This document shows positions 45,108-56,267 of a stretch of 64,000 nucleotides of DNA, in pieces; the stretch's first letter is position 1; each line of letters opens with the position of its first letter. Source of the stretch: Acholoe squamosa (Eukaryota > Annelida > Polychaeta > Phyllodocida > Polynoidae); NCBI GenBank assembly GCA_949317995.1, contig OX439048.1:27719495-27783494 (forward strand), written 5' to 3'. Position numbers and translations under genes: made by a program. The notes beneath the pieces are model-generated. The model had not been told where the DNA came from and searched no databases. It saw nothing but the letters and a program-made list of their open reading frames with translations.

Positions 45108-46595
45108 ATGAGTGCCTCCAATAATATATCGACCAGGAAAAATAGCTCAACACCGCTACTCTGCCTAGACGAGAAGGGATTACCCAAAATGGCGGACATT
45201 CCAAAGGTAAACAAACCGTACGGGGACAAATCTGTGCCGCTATTACCTCCTCTAACATATAATGCCAAACCCAAAGAAATAATAGACAAAATAAATGAAA
45301 TTGATACAAGATTAAACCTACAGGCCACTATTAGCCAGCGCACTCTTGAACTTCTACAAGGATTAGAAAAGCGCATTTACGGTGACGAAGGCGCTGTCAA
45401 AACCAAAGTCACACTATCTCAGCTTGAAACGCGCATTGACACTATTGACACAGCGCTAACCGACCATAGTGACAGTATATCCAAAAACTCCAAAGATGTC
45501 AACAAAGTCAAATCTAGTTGTGATAGCTATGAAGAAAATTTCCTAAAAATGGAGTCTGATCGGAAAAGGAAAATCCTTGTAATAGATGGATTACATGAAA
45601 ACTCACCGGTCACGTTAAGGGACAAACTAGACCAATTGATCCAAGATCTAGGCCTATCCTTTGATAATACCTGCGCAGAAGCCGTGTACAGACGAGGTAG
45701 GAAACTTGATCCAACCCCACAACAGAGAAATGACCCCAAATTCAAGCCTAGAAATAGGTCTGTAATTGTCATATTTACTGCTACACACTACAAGTCACTA
45801 ATCTTTGCTAATATCAGCAAGTTAAGAAATAATCTCACCTGGAAAGGGGTTCATCTCTCTGATGACATGTCGCCACAAGAAAAACAAATCCAGAAGGACC
45901 TTAGATCCATCCAGGCCCTAGCCAGGAGTAAACAGATTAACTCTAGAGTACGAGGGAATGCTATTATTGTTGATGGGGTTACCTACGGCTATGGTGAGCT
46001 AAACACCCTACCACATGGATTATCTATTGAAAATGCAAAGACAATCGATACCCCGGATGGTGTAGCATTTCAAGGGCCACATTCAATTTTCTCAAATCTA
46101 TATCCCTGCCAAATTCAGTTCCAGGGTCAGATGTTTGACTCTGTCGAGAGGGCATATTGTGCAGAAATGTGTACCAAATCAAACCAACCACATGTACTTC
46201 GTAAAGTTATGTCAGCTAGCTCACCTATGGAGGCAATGTATGCAGCTAAGTCCTGTAAAAAATCGAATGAATGGTTTGATGAGGAGGAAAATACCATGTT
46301 CAAACTGATTGAAATTAAATTCAATAATCCTAGCCTCAGGAACAAGCTAACAGCCTTAAAAGGCAAATACATGTACGAAGCCACACTCAACAAAACCTAT
46401 GGCTGTGGGTACCATCTAGGCCAGAAGGCGGACATAACCATAACCAATGTGGCCAGATCTAACTTTGCCAATAAGCTGGGAGAAACTCTGGTGGAGGTAC
46501 GCAGACTACACACAGGTGAAGACCCACTAAAAACGACAGAGGAGGTTCGTCTTGAAATGGCTCGTAACCAGGACTTGAATTTACCCCAAACATGA
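45108..46595 (+). CDS. LINE ORF1 protein with C-terminal NADAR domain
   Basis: The frame has 495 codons, uninterrupted. ATG at 45108 is in good context, and a second good start is at 45189 (M28). Residues about 50-135 are helical and charged, predicting a coiled coil. Residues about 150-250 (RKILVIDGL, then a VYRRGRK-type basic segment, then RSVIVIF) resemble the RRM-like RNA-binding core of ORF1 proteins. Residues about 318-466 match the NADAR (YbiA-like) fold in order: FSNLYPCQIQFQGQMFDSVE (328-347), a helical block with KKSNEW, an IKFNNPSLRNKL block, YMYEATLNKTYGCG with Glu424, and NKLGETLVEVR near 456-466. Glu347 and Glu424 occupy positions normally conserved. The usual Trp before GCG is Tyr. 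NADAR enzymes act on ADP-ribose-like or aminated ribose-phosphate substrates. Its role in a retrotransposon is unknown. Confidence 0.85.
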   Translation: MSASNNISTRKNSSTPLLCLDEKGLPKMADIPKVNKPYGDKSVPLLPPLTYNAKPKEIIDKINEIDTRLNLQATISQRTLELLQGLEKRIYGDEGAVKTKVTLSQLETRIDTIDTALTDHSDSISKNSKDVNKVKSSCDSYEENFLKMESDRKRKILVIDGLHENSPVTLRDKLDQLIQDLGLSFDNTCAEAVYRRGRKLDPTPQQRNDPKFKPRNRSVIVIFTATHYKSLIFANISKLRNNLTWKGVHLSDDMSPQEKQIQKDLRSIQALARSKQINSRVRGNAIIVDGVTYGYGELNTLPHGLSIENAKTIDTPDGVAFQGPHSIFSNLYPCQIQFQGQMFDSVERAYCAEMCTKSNQPHVLRKVMSASSPMEAMYAAKSCKKSNEWFDEEENTMFKLIEIKFNNPSLRNKLTALKGKYMYEATLNKTYGCGYHLGQKADITITNVARSNFANKLGETLVEVRRLHTGEDPLKTTEEVRLEMARNQDLNLPQT

Positions 46596-46961
46596 ATGGA
46601 AATCTCCTGATTGCCAAACCGACTCTGTGACTATGAACTTGTTTCCTATACACATAGCTTATAAACCTAAATAATATACCGGTACATTTAACATATTGAG
46701 CTTGATTACCTATAAATCCTTATATGCCTGTGGAGAACTTTTCCCCTGCCCGCTATGCCCTCCAAACCTAGCTAAAGACTCAATACTTACCGGTACCATG
46801 GGTGGCATAAAGGCCTATACCCGTGTAATTGTACCTAAATTATCTACTACTACATTGTACCAACTATCTCATATTGGTTTAATTATTGACTATATCATCA
46901 ACTATGTACTGAATGAAAGAGAAAGAGAGTTAAAATATCAGGATGTACTCCAAGCTCTAAC

Positions 46962-47213
46962 ATGTCTCAAGACGTAACTAAGCTGGCTGGCACCAAAGGT
47001 ATTCATTTTGTTCATTTAAACGCCAGAAGCCTAAGGGCTAACTACCCTACTATATGTACGGAACTGTACAATGATAAGATTGAATTATTTTCTTTCTCTG
47101 AAACCTGGTTAAAATGTGAGGACCCTGAAACTTCATACCAATTTTGTAATTATACCAGATATAGGCTAGATAGGCAAACTTTAGATGACAAAGGTAAAAT
47201 AAAAACTCATTGA
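46962..47213 (+). pseudogene. LINE ORF2, N-terminal endonuclease fragment
   Basis: These 83 codons start at the ATG at 46962, the expected start of ORF2. They contain the first endonuclease blocks, HLNARSL and SETWL (the latter with the catalytic Glu). The frame ends early at TGA after KGKIKTH. The segment that should follow (glycine-rich strand and the YRPP block, roughly 80 residues) is absent from the DNA, and the downstream frame is shifted. Confidence 0.88.
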
Positions 47214-49635
47214 TGGTATTAATGACTCTAATGATATAAATAATTATGAAATTATTATCATGGGTGATTTCAATTTTAACATAAAGGATGACAATGATAT
47301 GGTCAACCAACTACTAAATAAAATGAAAGGTCATGGCTTTATGCAAGAAATTAATCAATCAACTCGTAAAAATGCCATATTGGACCTAGTTTTCACCAAC
47401 TTGAGAAGAAACTATATTCAAACGGGTATACTGGAATCTTATATTTCAGACCATCTTCCTATCTACTTGGTTAGAAAGAAATGGCATATCAAACCTGAAA
47501 AAACAGAGATTACTGGTCGGTCCTACCTGAAACTCTCTGATGAAATTTTGTTTGACAAATTTGATAATTATGACTGGAACGTATTTAATCAGGCTAATAG
47601 CGCAGATATTGCATGGGATGAATATGAAAAAGCTGTACGTTCAATCCTTGATACCTACTGTCCTGTACACAAATTTACTGTTAATAAGTTAAGAGATCCC
47701 TGGATTACCCCACAAGTAATTGAACTTATTAGAGACAAAAATTTAAAATTAAAAACAGCTCGCAGATCTGGAACAGAAAATGATTGGAAAGCTGCTGATA
47801 AATTAAGAAATAAATCAAACAAATTAATCAACAAAGCACGTAGATTATTCTACAAAGAACAAGCTGAATCCCATAAAAATAATCATCGTAAATTTTGGCG
47901 AGTTATAAACAAATTAATCCCTGGCCATGAGAACAGAGCTAGTGATATAAATTTAGTGGATCATGAAAATGATAATATGACTATCCCCAGGAATGAAACC
48001 TCTGACTTTATTAATGAATATTTTTCCAACATTGGACCTAAATTAGCTACCAATATGTACACGCCATGGAAAAGTTATGATCCTCCTTCTGTTAACACCC
48101 TAAAAAATTTCCAAACTAATACCCAAGAAGTTATTAAACTAGTCCACGACATCAACCCACTTAAATCCTCAGCTATTGACCAGATATCATCAAAAATCCT
48201 AAAAAAACTTTTCTTTCATGATCCTGATAAATTAGTTAAAATCTTTAATTTATCTTTTACTACAGCATCGGTACCTGCTAAATGGAAGATCTCACAAGTT
48301 ACGCCTATACCAAAAGCTGGTAACTTAAAAATGGTAAATAATTACAGGCCTATCTCATTAATCCCCTTACCCTGTAAACTAATTGAGAAAATTGTCCACA
48401 ATAGATTATATGGTTTCTTAAAAGATGAAAATATCTTAACAAATTTTCAAGGTGGTTTTCGCCCAGGCTTCAGCACTGTGGACACATTAGCTAAATTCAC
48501 AGATGACATTAAAAGAGACCTTAATATTGGTAATTCTACCGTTGCTGCCTTCATAGACCTGAGGAAAGCATTCGATACAGTAGACCATTCTGTACTCCTT
48601 ACTAAGCTTCATAATTATGGTATAAGATCGAACACACATCACTGGTTTAAAAACTACCTGGTCGATAGGAACCAAATTGTCAAAGCAAATGGTATTACTT
48701 CTAAAATGTGTAGAGTAATATGTGGTGTTCCTCAAGGTTCAATATTAGGACCTCTACTATTCCTGGTGTATGTAAATGACGTAATTAAATGTATAAAAAA
48801 TTGTAAAATTAGATTATATGCTGATGATACTGTAATCTATTCCTCTCATAATAATTTTGAAACTGCTAAAATTTGTTTACAGGAGGATTTAGAATCCTAT
48901 AATACCTGGTGTGAGCAGAACAAGTTGTCGGTTAACATTGCCAAAACTAAAATCATGATTTTCTCATCTTGTACCATGAAACTTAACACCCTATCAGCTA
49001 ATATTACAATGAAAAATTTAATGTTACAAGTTGTACCTAGTTATAAGTATCTTGGGGTTTTATTGGATCCTCTACTAAACTATAGTCTACATATCAAAAA
49101 CCAGGTAAAAACAATTGCTCATAAAACATACCTACTATGTAACCTAAGGAAGTATATCGACACTAAGTTATCTTTAAGAATATTTAAAACCACTATTTTA
49201 CCATATATGGATTATGCTGATATTATTATACATACTACCCATGAAAAATACCTGGAAATGCTCCAATATGCACAAAATCGTTGTCTAAAAATCTGTCTTA
49301 AGTTGCCACATCTTACAAATACTCGTTATGTTCATAATATATCAAACTGTAATTTCTTGTCTGATAGAAGGCAAATACACCTATTGAACTACATGTATAC
49401 AAGATCTAGATGTAACGACTATATCGACCACAGACAGATAAGAACAAGACAGCATTTGGCTCCTATATGTAAGGTATTATTCCCTAACACTGCATCATAC
49501 ATGAAAAGTATCGAATACTTCGGTGCCATTAGTTGGAATGCTCTCCCAGTAATAAGAAGAAACACTGAAACCTTATCAATTTTTAAATCAAATAATAAAA
49601 AACTATTAAAGGAACTTATTCCTGGAGTTGGGTGA
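47214..49635 (+). pseudogene. LINE ORF2, remainder of endonuclease plus reverse transcriptase
   Basis: The frame is open from about 47216 (LIDG...) and through 791 codons from the ATG at 47260 to the stop at 49635. It opens with the last endonuclease blocks, GDFN, ILDLVFTN and SDHLPI. RT motifs follow: PKAGNLKMVNNYRPISL, GFRPGFSTVD, FIDLRKAFDTVDH, GVPQGSILGPLLF, and the catalytic LYADD (Tyr520 to Asp523 of this frame), then YKYLGVLLD. The RT itself looks intact. Because the middle of the endonuclease is deleted at the junction near 47213, this copy should not be able to nick target DNA by itself. Confidence 0.92.
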
Positions 49636-50040
49636 CCATTCCAACTATTGAAATCTATTGAAATTATTTAAATCCTAGTCTTGCCATATTAACTAATCAA
49701 ATTATTCTCCGCCCTCTCTCTCATTTCTTTCTTTGTACTACTCTAACCTTGAACTGTACTAGTTCCCTTATATTGTTACTATTTCTCACCATCTTGGTAC
49801 GTATCCTTTTTATTATCTGATATGTGTGTCAATGCTACACAACTATGATCACAGTGTGGGTAGGACCAGAAGTATCAACCCATACACCCTACGTGGTGGG
49901 GATGAGGTCCATTGCCTTCTTTAGTCTCAGTTTAATAATTTTGTATTTAAACTTATATGTGTTAACGTGATGTACATTCTATACCTTTGTAACTGACTAT
50001 TCCGTATCTGAGACAATAAAGAAAATTTAACTTAAAAAAA

Positions 50041-50317
50041 ATGTCCGCCATCCATCCTTCAGACCCTGACTGCAGCCGATCGCTTACTCTACTAGCAGCG
50101 AAGTACTACTAATGCTAATTAAGGCCTCATTCAACATGCGATTTGATAACTAATATGTTATCCTAGTTAAGTGCAGTAGGTACAGGGTTGTTATCATACT
50201 ATACTTCACTACTGGTATTAGTAGTGTTGGGTATACAGTCACATGCAATGCCACAGCATGTTGTCATGAGAATCTACCATCTCTATACCTAATCAACTAA
50301 TAGATAGCTGCATCAGC
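50041..50317. other. Flank downstream of LINE
   Basis: Non-coding. ATGTCCGCCAT immediately after the A-run is the exact reverse complement of ATGGCGGACAT at 45188-45198 in ORF1. This is probably coincidence. Confidence 0.4.
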
Positions 50318-50322
50318 AATAT

Positions 50323-50669
50323 CAGGGGCGTAGGAAAAGGGGGGGCCAGGGGGGCCTGGGCCCCCCCAATCATGAAGGAGGTGGGGCCTGAGTATGTCTG
50401 GGCCCCCCCAATATTTTCCAAGAACTCATAAACACATTGGAAAAGAAGCTAAAACTTTACATCTCAAATTAGATTATTATGGTGATGTCATAGGGAAAAT
50501 GGGGGTCTGAGCCTAAAGTCAGATCCAAAATTTACCAAAAATTACTTTTCTATATGAATTCTATATACGCATTATATAGACGCCATCACGCATCAGCTGA
50601 CAATTCAAGGTCGTCGCGATGGTGCCCTCGCCGGGCCCCCCCAATAAAGATTTGCTTCCTACGCCTCTG
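50323..50669. mobile_element. Non-autonomous hAT-like element with 5-bp TSD
   Basis: It begins CAGGGGCGTAGGAAA and ends TTCCTACGCCTCTG. An inner G-run/C-run pair (GGGGGGCC and GGCCCCCCCAA) extends the fold. AATAT is duplicated at 50318-50322 and 50670-50674. The length is 347 bp with no transposase. CAGGGGCGTAGGA termini are characteristic of a hAT-type family. Confidence 0.9.
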
Positions 50670-50674
50670 AATAT

Positions 50675-53184
50675 GTCTGCTATTATGAGAGGAGGGATAT
50701 GGCTGAACGTAGCACTGGTTGGCTTGTACACATATATAAGACCAGACATCGTATACAAAAACAGAAAAGGTATCATGGCTGTCTTTATTGTAGATCCTAC
50801 ACAGGCTCTCATCCGTTGAGAGTCATAATATCCTCAGGTCTTATACAGCATCCTTCGCTCAAATGTCGCTCCTGTCCATCTCCTAAATCCACCATCTCTT
50901 ACTCCACCCATTACATCAACGGGATTTAGGAATACCCTCAACTAAAGGTTGTTGGAAGGCCTAGAGGGCCTGGTTCATAGGGTGGAGTAGGGTAGGAAGC
51001 TGCTCCCCTCCCCCTGACCCTTATCAGGGTGAGAAGGTGAGTAGCTCATTAGTGCGGCTGGGATCTACAGGTGGCGCGGTGTGAGCAGCTCACGAGCTGA
51101 TCAGTCAGTGAATAGTGTCTAGGGTATAGCTGGGATCATGTCAAAGACCTCTGTAATACAGTGTTTAAAATCAATCTATAGACCCTTGGGTGTTAGTGGT
51201 AAAGTGTAGTAGTAAAAGCATGTCCTTTCCTGTCTGATAAATATAGCATATATATGGCATTTGGTGCCTTCCTGTAATGACTTGGGAGCCGTCTAGTGTG
51301 GTGTATATGTATGGGTAGGGTTATAGGGAGCAAAAGGTTACTCAGGAAATTGATGGAAAAGCTATACTACTTAGAGCATTTAAACAGCGAAATGCCATTT
51401 TCCTCACATTACTCTTTCAAAAAGATTCTATAATCCTCTATAGGATGACTTGAAGGTTAAACTATCGCCCATATTTATTTTCTCCTCGCCAATAAATCGG
51501 GCTCGGGGGGGGGGGGTATTAGGGAGAAACTAGTAGTGCTTCTAATTTTCTAAATTAATGGACCTACAAGAACGAGCTAGTATTTAATCAACAAGCCGGT
51601 TGCACATGCCAGCTGTTTGTGTATGAACCACCAATGTACTGGAGTGCCTACAATCAGCTAATCTATTAAACCCCTTTAAGGGTTGTATAATGCCTAAATA
51701 GCCTTTTCATTTCGATCAGCATGATGCATGAATGCAGCTATGGCGAACAGAATGCATCATGCTAACCCCATGGAGTTGATGCACACCCAAAAGCACGGCA
51801 TAATGCACCAATGCACAGCTGAGAAATCTACCTCAGAACTGAATTGGCGGATCATAGAGACAACCAAACACAAATCTGCACCATGCGGTCCTTACATGGT
51901 CTCCCCTTGATAGCAACATGGCACATGCCAATATCAAAGTGGACACCTGCAAGGAAATTGTAGCACAGAGCTGACATGGCAGGGCTAGAATTATTGTAGT
52001 ATGAAAGGAAAGGGATTACATTACAGAACTGGAAAATGTTGGGCGTTTCTCTTAAATCTTCAGATTATTGAAAAGAGAAGAACAACTACAAAGAATAGTA
52101 CCGAGTAATAGCATTTCAAGATCAGAGAGTATCAGATTTCTAGTATCTCATAGAAAGCCTTCTTTGAGTGAACCTAAATAGCTACGTAGATTGATGACGT
52201 GTGTGTATGGATTGAGAATTCTTGTGGTCTACTGGGGGCAATTACACGCGTATACATGTTGTCGGCCAATGTGGACTCGAATGGCTTATCGACGGGGTAT
52301 CCCAGGGATTTTTTAATGATGAAAGTCTCATTCCAACCTCGAGGTTTTGATGTATTATGACATGGCTTTAGAACTTGTATCACATATATCCTCCATTCTA
52401 AACTGCTCATTCTCTTTAGATGAAGAGAGGAAGAAAAGAAATACTTTTTTCATTGGTTCCCAGCTGCGTGTTGATAAGCGACTGGTAGACATTGGGATAG
52501 CCATCTGGACCACAACCAGTTTCTACAATGCACTGAATCCGATGTGTGGCATCCATATGCCTAATAGGGTGGCCGCTTGCATGTCTGTTTAGTGTTCAGG
52601 AGCCTGGCTATCACTGCAGACATCTGGGTTTACCGGTAGGTCCCTTGAGTTCTGAGAGACAGATCCCACCACTGTCATGTTATTATCACAGCTACATGTC
52701 TCTTGTGATGGGGTTTTGATAGGCAGTGTGTGGCTTAGGTGAGGGTTTAGGCCTTGAAGAGAGATGAATGCTACACTATGTCATTGATTTTCTATATTAG
52801 TGAATGAATCTTTGCGCAGTGCCTTATGTTATGGAGGAAAAAAAATCATTAAATCATTAACTTTTTCCATAACGGGTTGTGTGCACCCCCTTGGGCCCCT
52901 CTCCCCTGAGTCCTTGTCTGCAGTATCATCATCATCATCACACCCACAGCCCCACCCGGCCTATATCTATGTAACTACGTATGGTTTTCTGCATTACTGA
53001 AGGCAAAGCTGGAATCTGATTGATCATCTTGATCTAGTCGGCATGCACCACCTAAGCTGTCGGTAGTGATTATGTAGCGGCGGTTGGGTATGGCTGATGA
53101 TGATCTAAGAATTCCTGTCTAATTCTCCTCCAAATTGTAGCTACCCTTTACGTGCCACGTGATACCTTAGAATTCATGTTCCTT
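50675..53184. other. Non-coding with one palindromic element inside
   Basis: Apart from the palindrome at 51717 there is no supported feature. ATCATCATCATCA occurs at about 52926. A weak possible acceptor (TTGTCTGCAG) lies near 52923. Confidence 0.35.
51717..51772. repeat. CATGATGCA palindromic element
   Basis: AGCATGATGCATGAATGCAG faces GAATGCATCATGCT. CCCCTTTAAGGG lies 40-45 bases upstream (51671), so both modules of the 73-bp satellite occur here in the same order. Confidence 0.65.
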
Positions 53185-53256
53185 GGTCGTCATGATGCAT
53201 CAATGCAGTGCTGGTGAGTAGACTCGCCAGCACGGCATTGATGCACCATGACGACC
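53185..53256. repeat. CATGATGCA palindromic element, best preserved
   Basis: The arms GGTCGTCATGATGCATCAAT and GCAGTGCTGG (53185-53214) are almost exactly inverted at 53225-53256, with a loop of about 10 bases. A diverged copy of its middle (GATGCAGTGCTGGCGAGTAG) lies at about 42612. Confidence 0.8.
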
Positions 53257-53385
53257 CTTCGGGGTTGTATTAGCCACAAGGATAGTTACCAGGCTGCATA
53301 AATGCAGTACAGTGGCCGAATGCCATAATACATTTACGTGCTATTTAATGCTTAAAGGGTTAGGATCCAGAGGTATAGGGTTCAC

Positions 53386-53722
53386 CCAGGATATATTATT
53401 AACCAATCAGATGATTCCCTGTATTCACTGCAGAACGTTTTGGGTACATTATGTAACACCTGGTACCAATCATGCTGGTTGTTATCAGTGGTTATCTAGC
53501 CAGGCGCCAGATCAAGCAATGGCCGTTCCACTAGGCGTCAACACTAGGGCCTATAGGGCTTAGTACTGAGGCCTAGTGCATCCGCCATTGCTATATCTGG
53601 GAGCTGGCGAGATAACGACTGATAAGAACCAGCATGGTGGGTACCGGGTGTTACATAATGTACCCAAAAAATTCTGCAGTGGATGGAGTGAGGCATCTCA
53701 TTGGTTGATATTGTATCCCGGG
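53386..53722. mobile_element. Foldback element with 150-bp arms
   Basis: The left arm (53386-53536) and right arm (53571-53722) are inverted copies of each other at roughly 80 percent of positions by eye. They include GGGTACATTATGTAACACC, ATGCTGGTT and TTATCAGTSGTTATCT. A 34-bp spacer separates them. The terminal region has ATATTATTAACCAATCAGAT. It has no coding capacity. The transposition mechanism is unknown. Confidence 0.8.
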
Positions 53723-53746
53723 TCAGCCCTATACGGACTTAGTAGG

Positions 53747-53873
53747 ATTAATTATTAGCCAATGAGATGATCCCAGCTATTCACTGCGGACCTCTCGGGG
53801 GCCAACTGGTACCCATCTGATAGCTCTTATCAGTAGAACTAGCTGATAACAAGCTGCAGCAATGGCCGCGCCC
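53747..53873 (+). mobile_element. Extra single arm of the foldback family
   Basis: ATTATTAGCCAATGAGATGA, ATTCACTGCGGACC, CTGGTACCCAT and CTTATCAGT follow the left-arm order of the element next door. It begins only 25 bp after the foldback's right arm, so the three arms form a left-right-left series. Confidence 0.65.
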
Positions 53874-56265
53874 ATGCAACAACCTGCTAACTCGGAATAG
53901 ACAAGGTGTCAGGCTGAGGATGGATGATGAGTGAAGTGCAGTGCACAAAGTGTGAGAGACCCCCCACCCAACCCTGTGAAAGAACCCCCCCCCAACCACC
54001 ACCACCTCCTCTCCCACCAACCACCTATCACATACACACCCTGCCAGTCCCTGTCTTTACTATTGGGGTATATGTACTCAGTTCTCCTCCAGTGCCTGTG
54101 ATCGATGTGTGAGCATTCCTCCAGACTGGACCTGAGGTGTGAAAAACAGACATTGGGTTTGAGAGGAACTCAAGACTTGCAGGAGTTAACAATTTAAGTG
54201 GTGGAATTGTCGTGAACTCCGGTGAAAAGGTCCATTGTGCTTTTCGCATTGAATAAAAGGCAAACGCAGTGCTTTGGAAATGGAAAAGAAGAGATGGAAA
54301 AATGGCACTCCATGGTGAAGTAAAATTTAGCATTTCTTTGTTTTAATTCAAAACCAATCATGTCAATAAGAAAATGACAACCCAGCTTAGTGCCTATCTG
54401 AAGTCCGGCAAAAGTAAAAATTCCAGCGAAGTGAAATATCTTGTTTCTTTGTGGATAAAGGTATAGTTTCTTATCAGACAAATAAGGCTACAATCAAAGG
54501 AAAGATTTTGGATGAGAGAAATCTTCTCTCCTCCCAGCTCCACCACCAACACCAATATCAAGTGTGGGTCTTCTTCCATACTGCCTGACAGTTGCTCTTT
54601 TAGTTGGTTTTATTTGAACTTCCTGGTACCACAGTAACACAAGAAGCTTGTCTCCATTACTACCTGGCCATGTACCTGTCTATCCAATCACCTTAGACAC
54701 CACCACACCAGACCGACTCTACCTACATACATGTATCACCTCCAGGGTCTTTACTCTCCATCCTACCCTTCCCTTACTCCTGGGCATCAGTAAGCACGCA
54801 CACAGTGGTGGTGAAAATTGACAGTCTCCTTTCTCACCCTTTCTCCTTGCACTGTCGGGTATGGGAATTTGGGGTAACATACTGAATCATTTTAACTAAT
54901 GTACCAGTAGTGTACAGAGAACTACCCCTCCCTCTTTCCGCACCCTACCCTACACAATCCACTGGCCCTATGCCAGTCCACAATGGGCGGCGTTTTACAG
55001 CGTTTACGCCAGGGGGCGTAGTGATCTCTCTGTGCCCACCCTTTTACCTCTCACACAGTGAACCGGCTGTGGCGCAGTGATCTGTAGTTATGTAGATTGT
55101 CGTTGATAGGTGATTGTGGCTGTATGTTGCTGCACTCTGATAGCTAGATGATGGTCCATATAAAGCAGTATTACACAGACGATGTATGGAGCCAGCTTCC
55201 TGTGTATAGACTCTTATTTGCCATATCATTGCCAAAATTGACCTTAGTACTCAATTTATAGTCTAAATAAAACATCTAAATTTTGATCGTGCCCCTCCTA
55301 CACAATCCTGGATCCACCGTCGGGCAGGCCTTGATTTTGAGAAGTTTAGTACATGCACTGTTCTCCATAATGTAATAAACCCGCCTATTAGGCGCACCTC
55401 CAACTTTGGCCAATGCTATAAGGTGCACTAGGGGTCTATCCTTATGTATAGGCCACAACTTACAATGCAGTTACAATATAGGTTTCATCTTTCTGATGGC
55501 ATATGCCTGTGTGGATTAGTGGGAGGGGAAACCCATGCCTCCATGTATGTACATGTCATCCGGGCATTGTATATCATCTCCTTGCTTTTTGGTCAGTTCA
55601 GCATAAAGAGGCGGAATAGTTCTTTGAAAAAGAAGGCTGTAACCGTAAAATCCTGCATGCAAGCAGAGACCCTAAGTCACACCCTGAGTTGGGGCCCATC
55701 CTCTTGGTCCCACCAGGGATTTCATTGACTCCCCTTTTTCTGCTCACATTTAGTGCTAAAACCCCGCCCATAAGCCACAATCTAAATTCAGAAAGACTCT
55801 AGAATAAATCTAGTCAGTGCCGAAAAAATGGATAAACGCGGCTCAAACAGGGTTTTACGATAGAATTGCATGGTTTTGGGACCAGTACATGTGTACATTT
55901 GAACTAGATCTCATCTTGCTGAGCGGTCTTCCCTAGCCCACTTAAAAGGGTCTACTTATAATCTTTCCTATCCCCTCAGGTTGTGTGTGTGCGCGGGCAC
56001 TGAAACATCCCTCTGTGAAATTGTGTAATGTCATTCTCACCATGAATATGACCTTAGCTGTCGAAATGGCGTTAAACATCTATTACTCACTCACTCACTC
56101 ATCTTGCTGAGGTAGGTAAACATAAAGTATGATATCCAACTGCAGGGATTACGGCATTTGTATGGGTATCTCACGTTACTATTACTCGGTGAGATACGCA
56201 TGTATCTTGAGCCTTAACAATTAATGTCAACTGATCCAAGTGTACTTGTCTACCCACACTTTTTA
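53874..56265. other. Non-coding, low-complexity and MITE fragments
   Basis: A CCACC-rich run lies at about 53960-54030. ATTAGGCGCACC-like fragments lie at 55385-55440. A fragment AATCCTGGATCCACCG at 55304 is from the 34.6-kb MITE family. CACTCACTCACTCATC lies at about 56088. No gene is supported. Confidence 0.35.
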
Positions 56266-56267
56266 GG

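Larger units (their letters stand above)
45108..50040 (+). mobile_element. CR1/L2-like LINE, nearly full length
   Basis: This non-LTR retrotransposon has ORF1 (45108-46595), a 366-bp spacer, a broken ORF2 (46962-49635) and a 3' UTR with AATAAA at 50015-50020 ending in a short A-run. ORF2 has an apurinic-type endonuclease followed by RT. RNase H and a C-terminal restriction-like endonuclease are not seen. RT motifs and the endonuclease-first layout fit the CR1/L2 group. Clade placement needs a tree. The whole unit is AT-rich like its surroundings. Confidence 0.9.

Noticed and set aside
45188-50051. ATGGCGGACAT in ORF1 and its exact reverse complement just after the LINE tail
   Set aside because: Only 11 bp, and the first copy is internal to ORF1, so it cannot be a terminal repeat or target duplication. 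Probably coincidence of a common ATGGCGG word.
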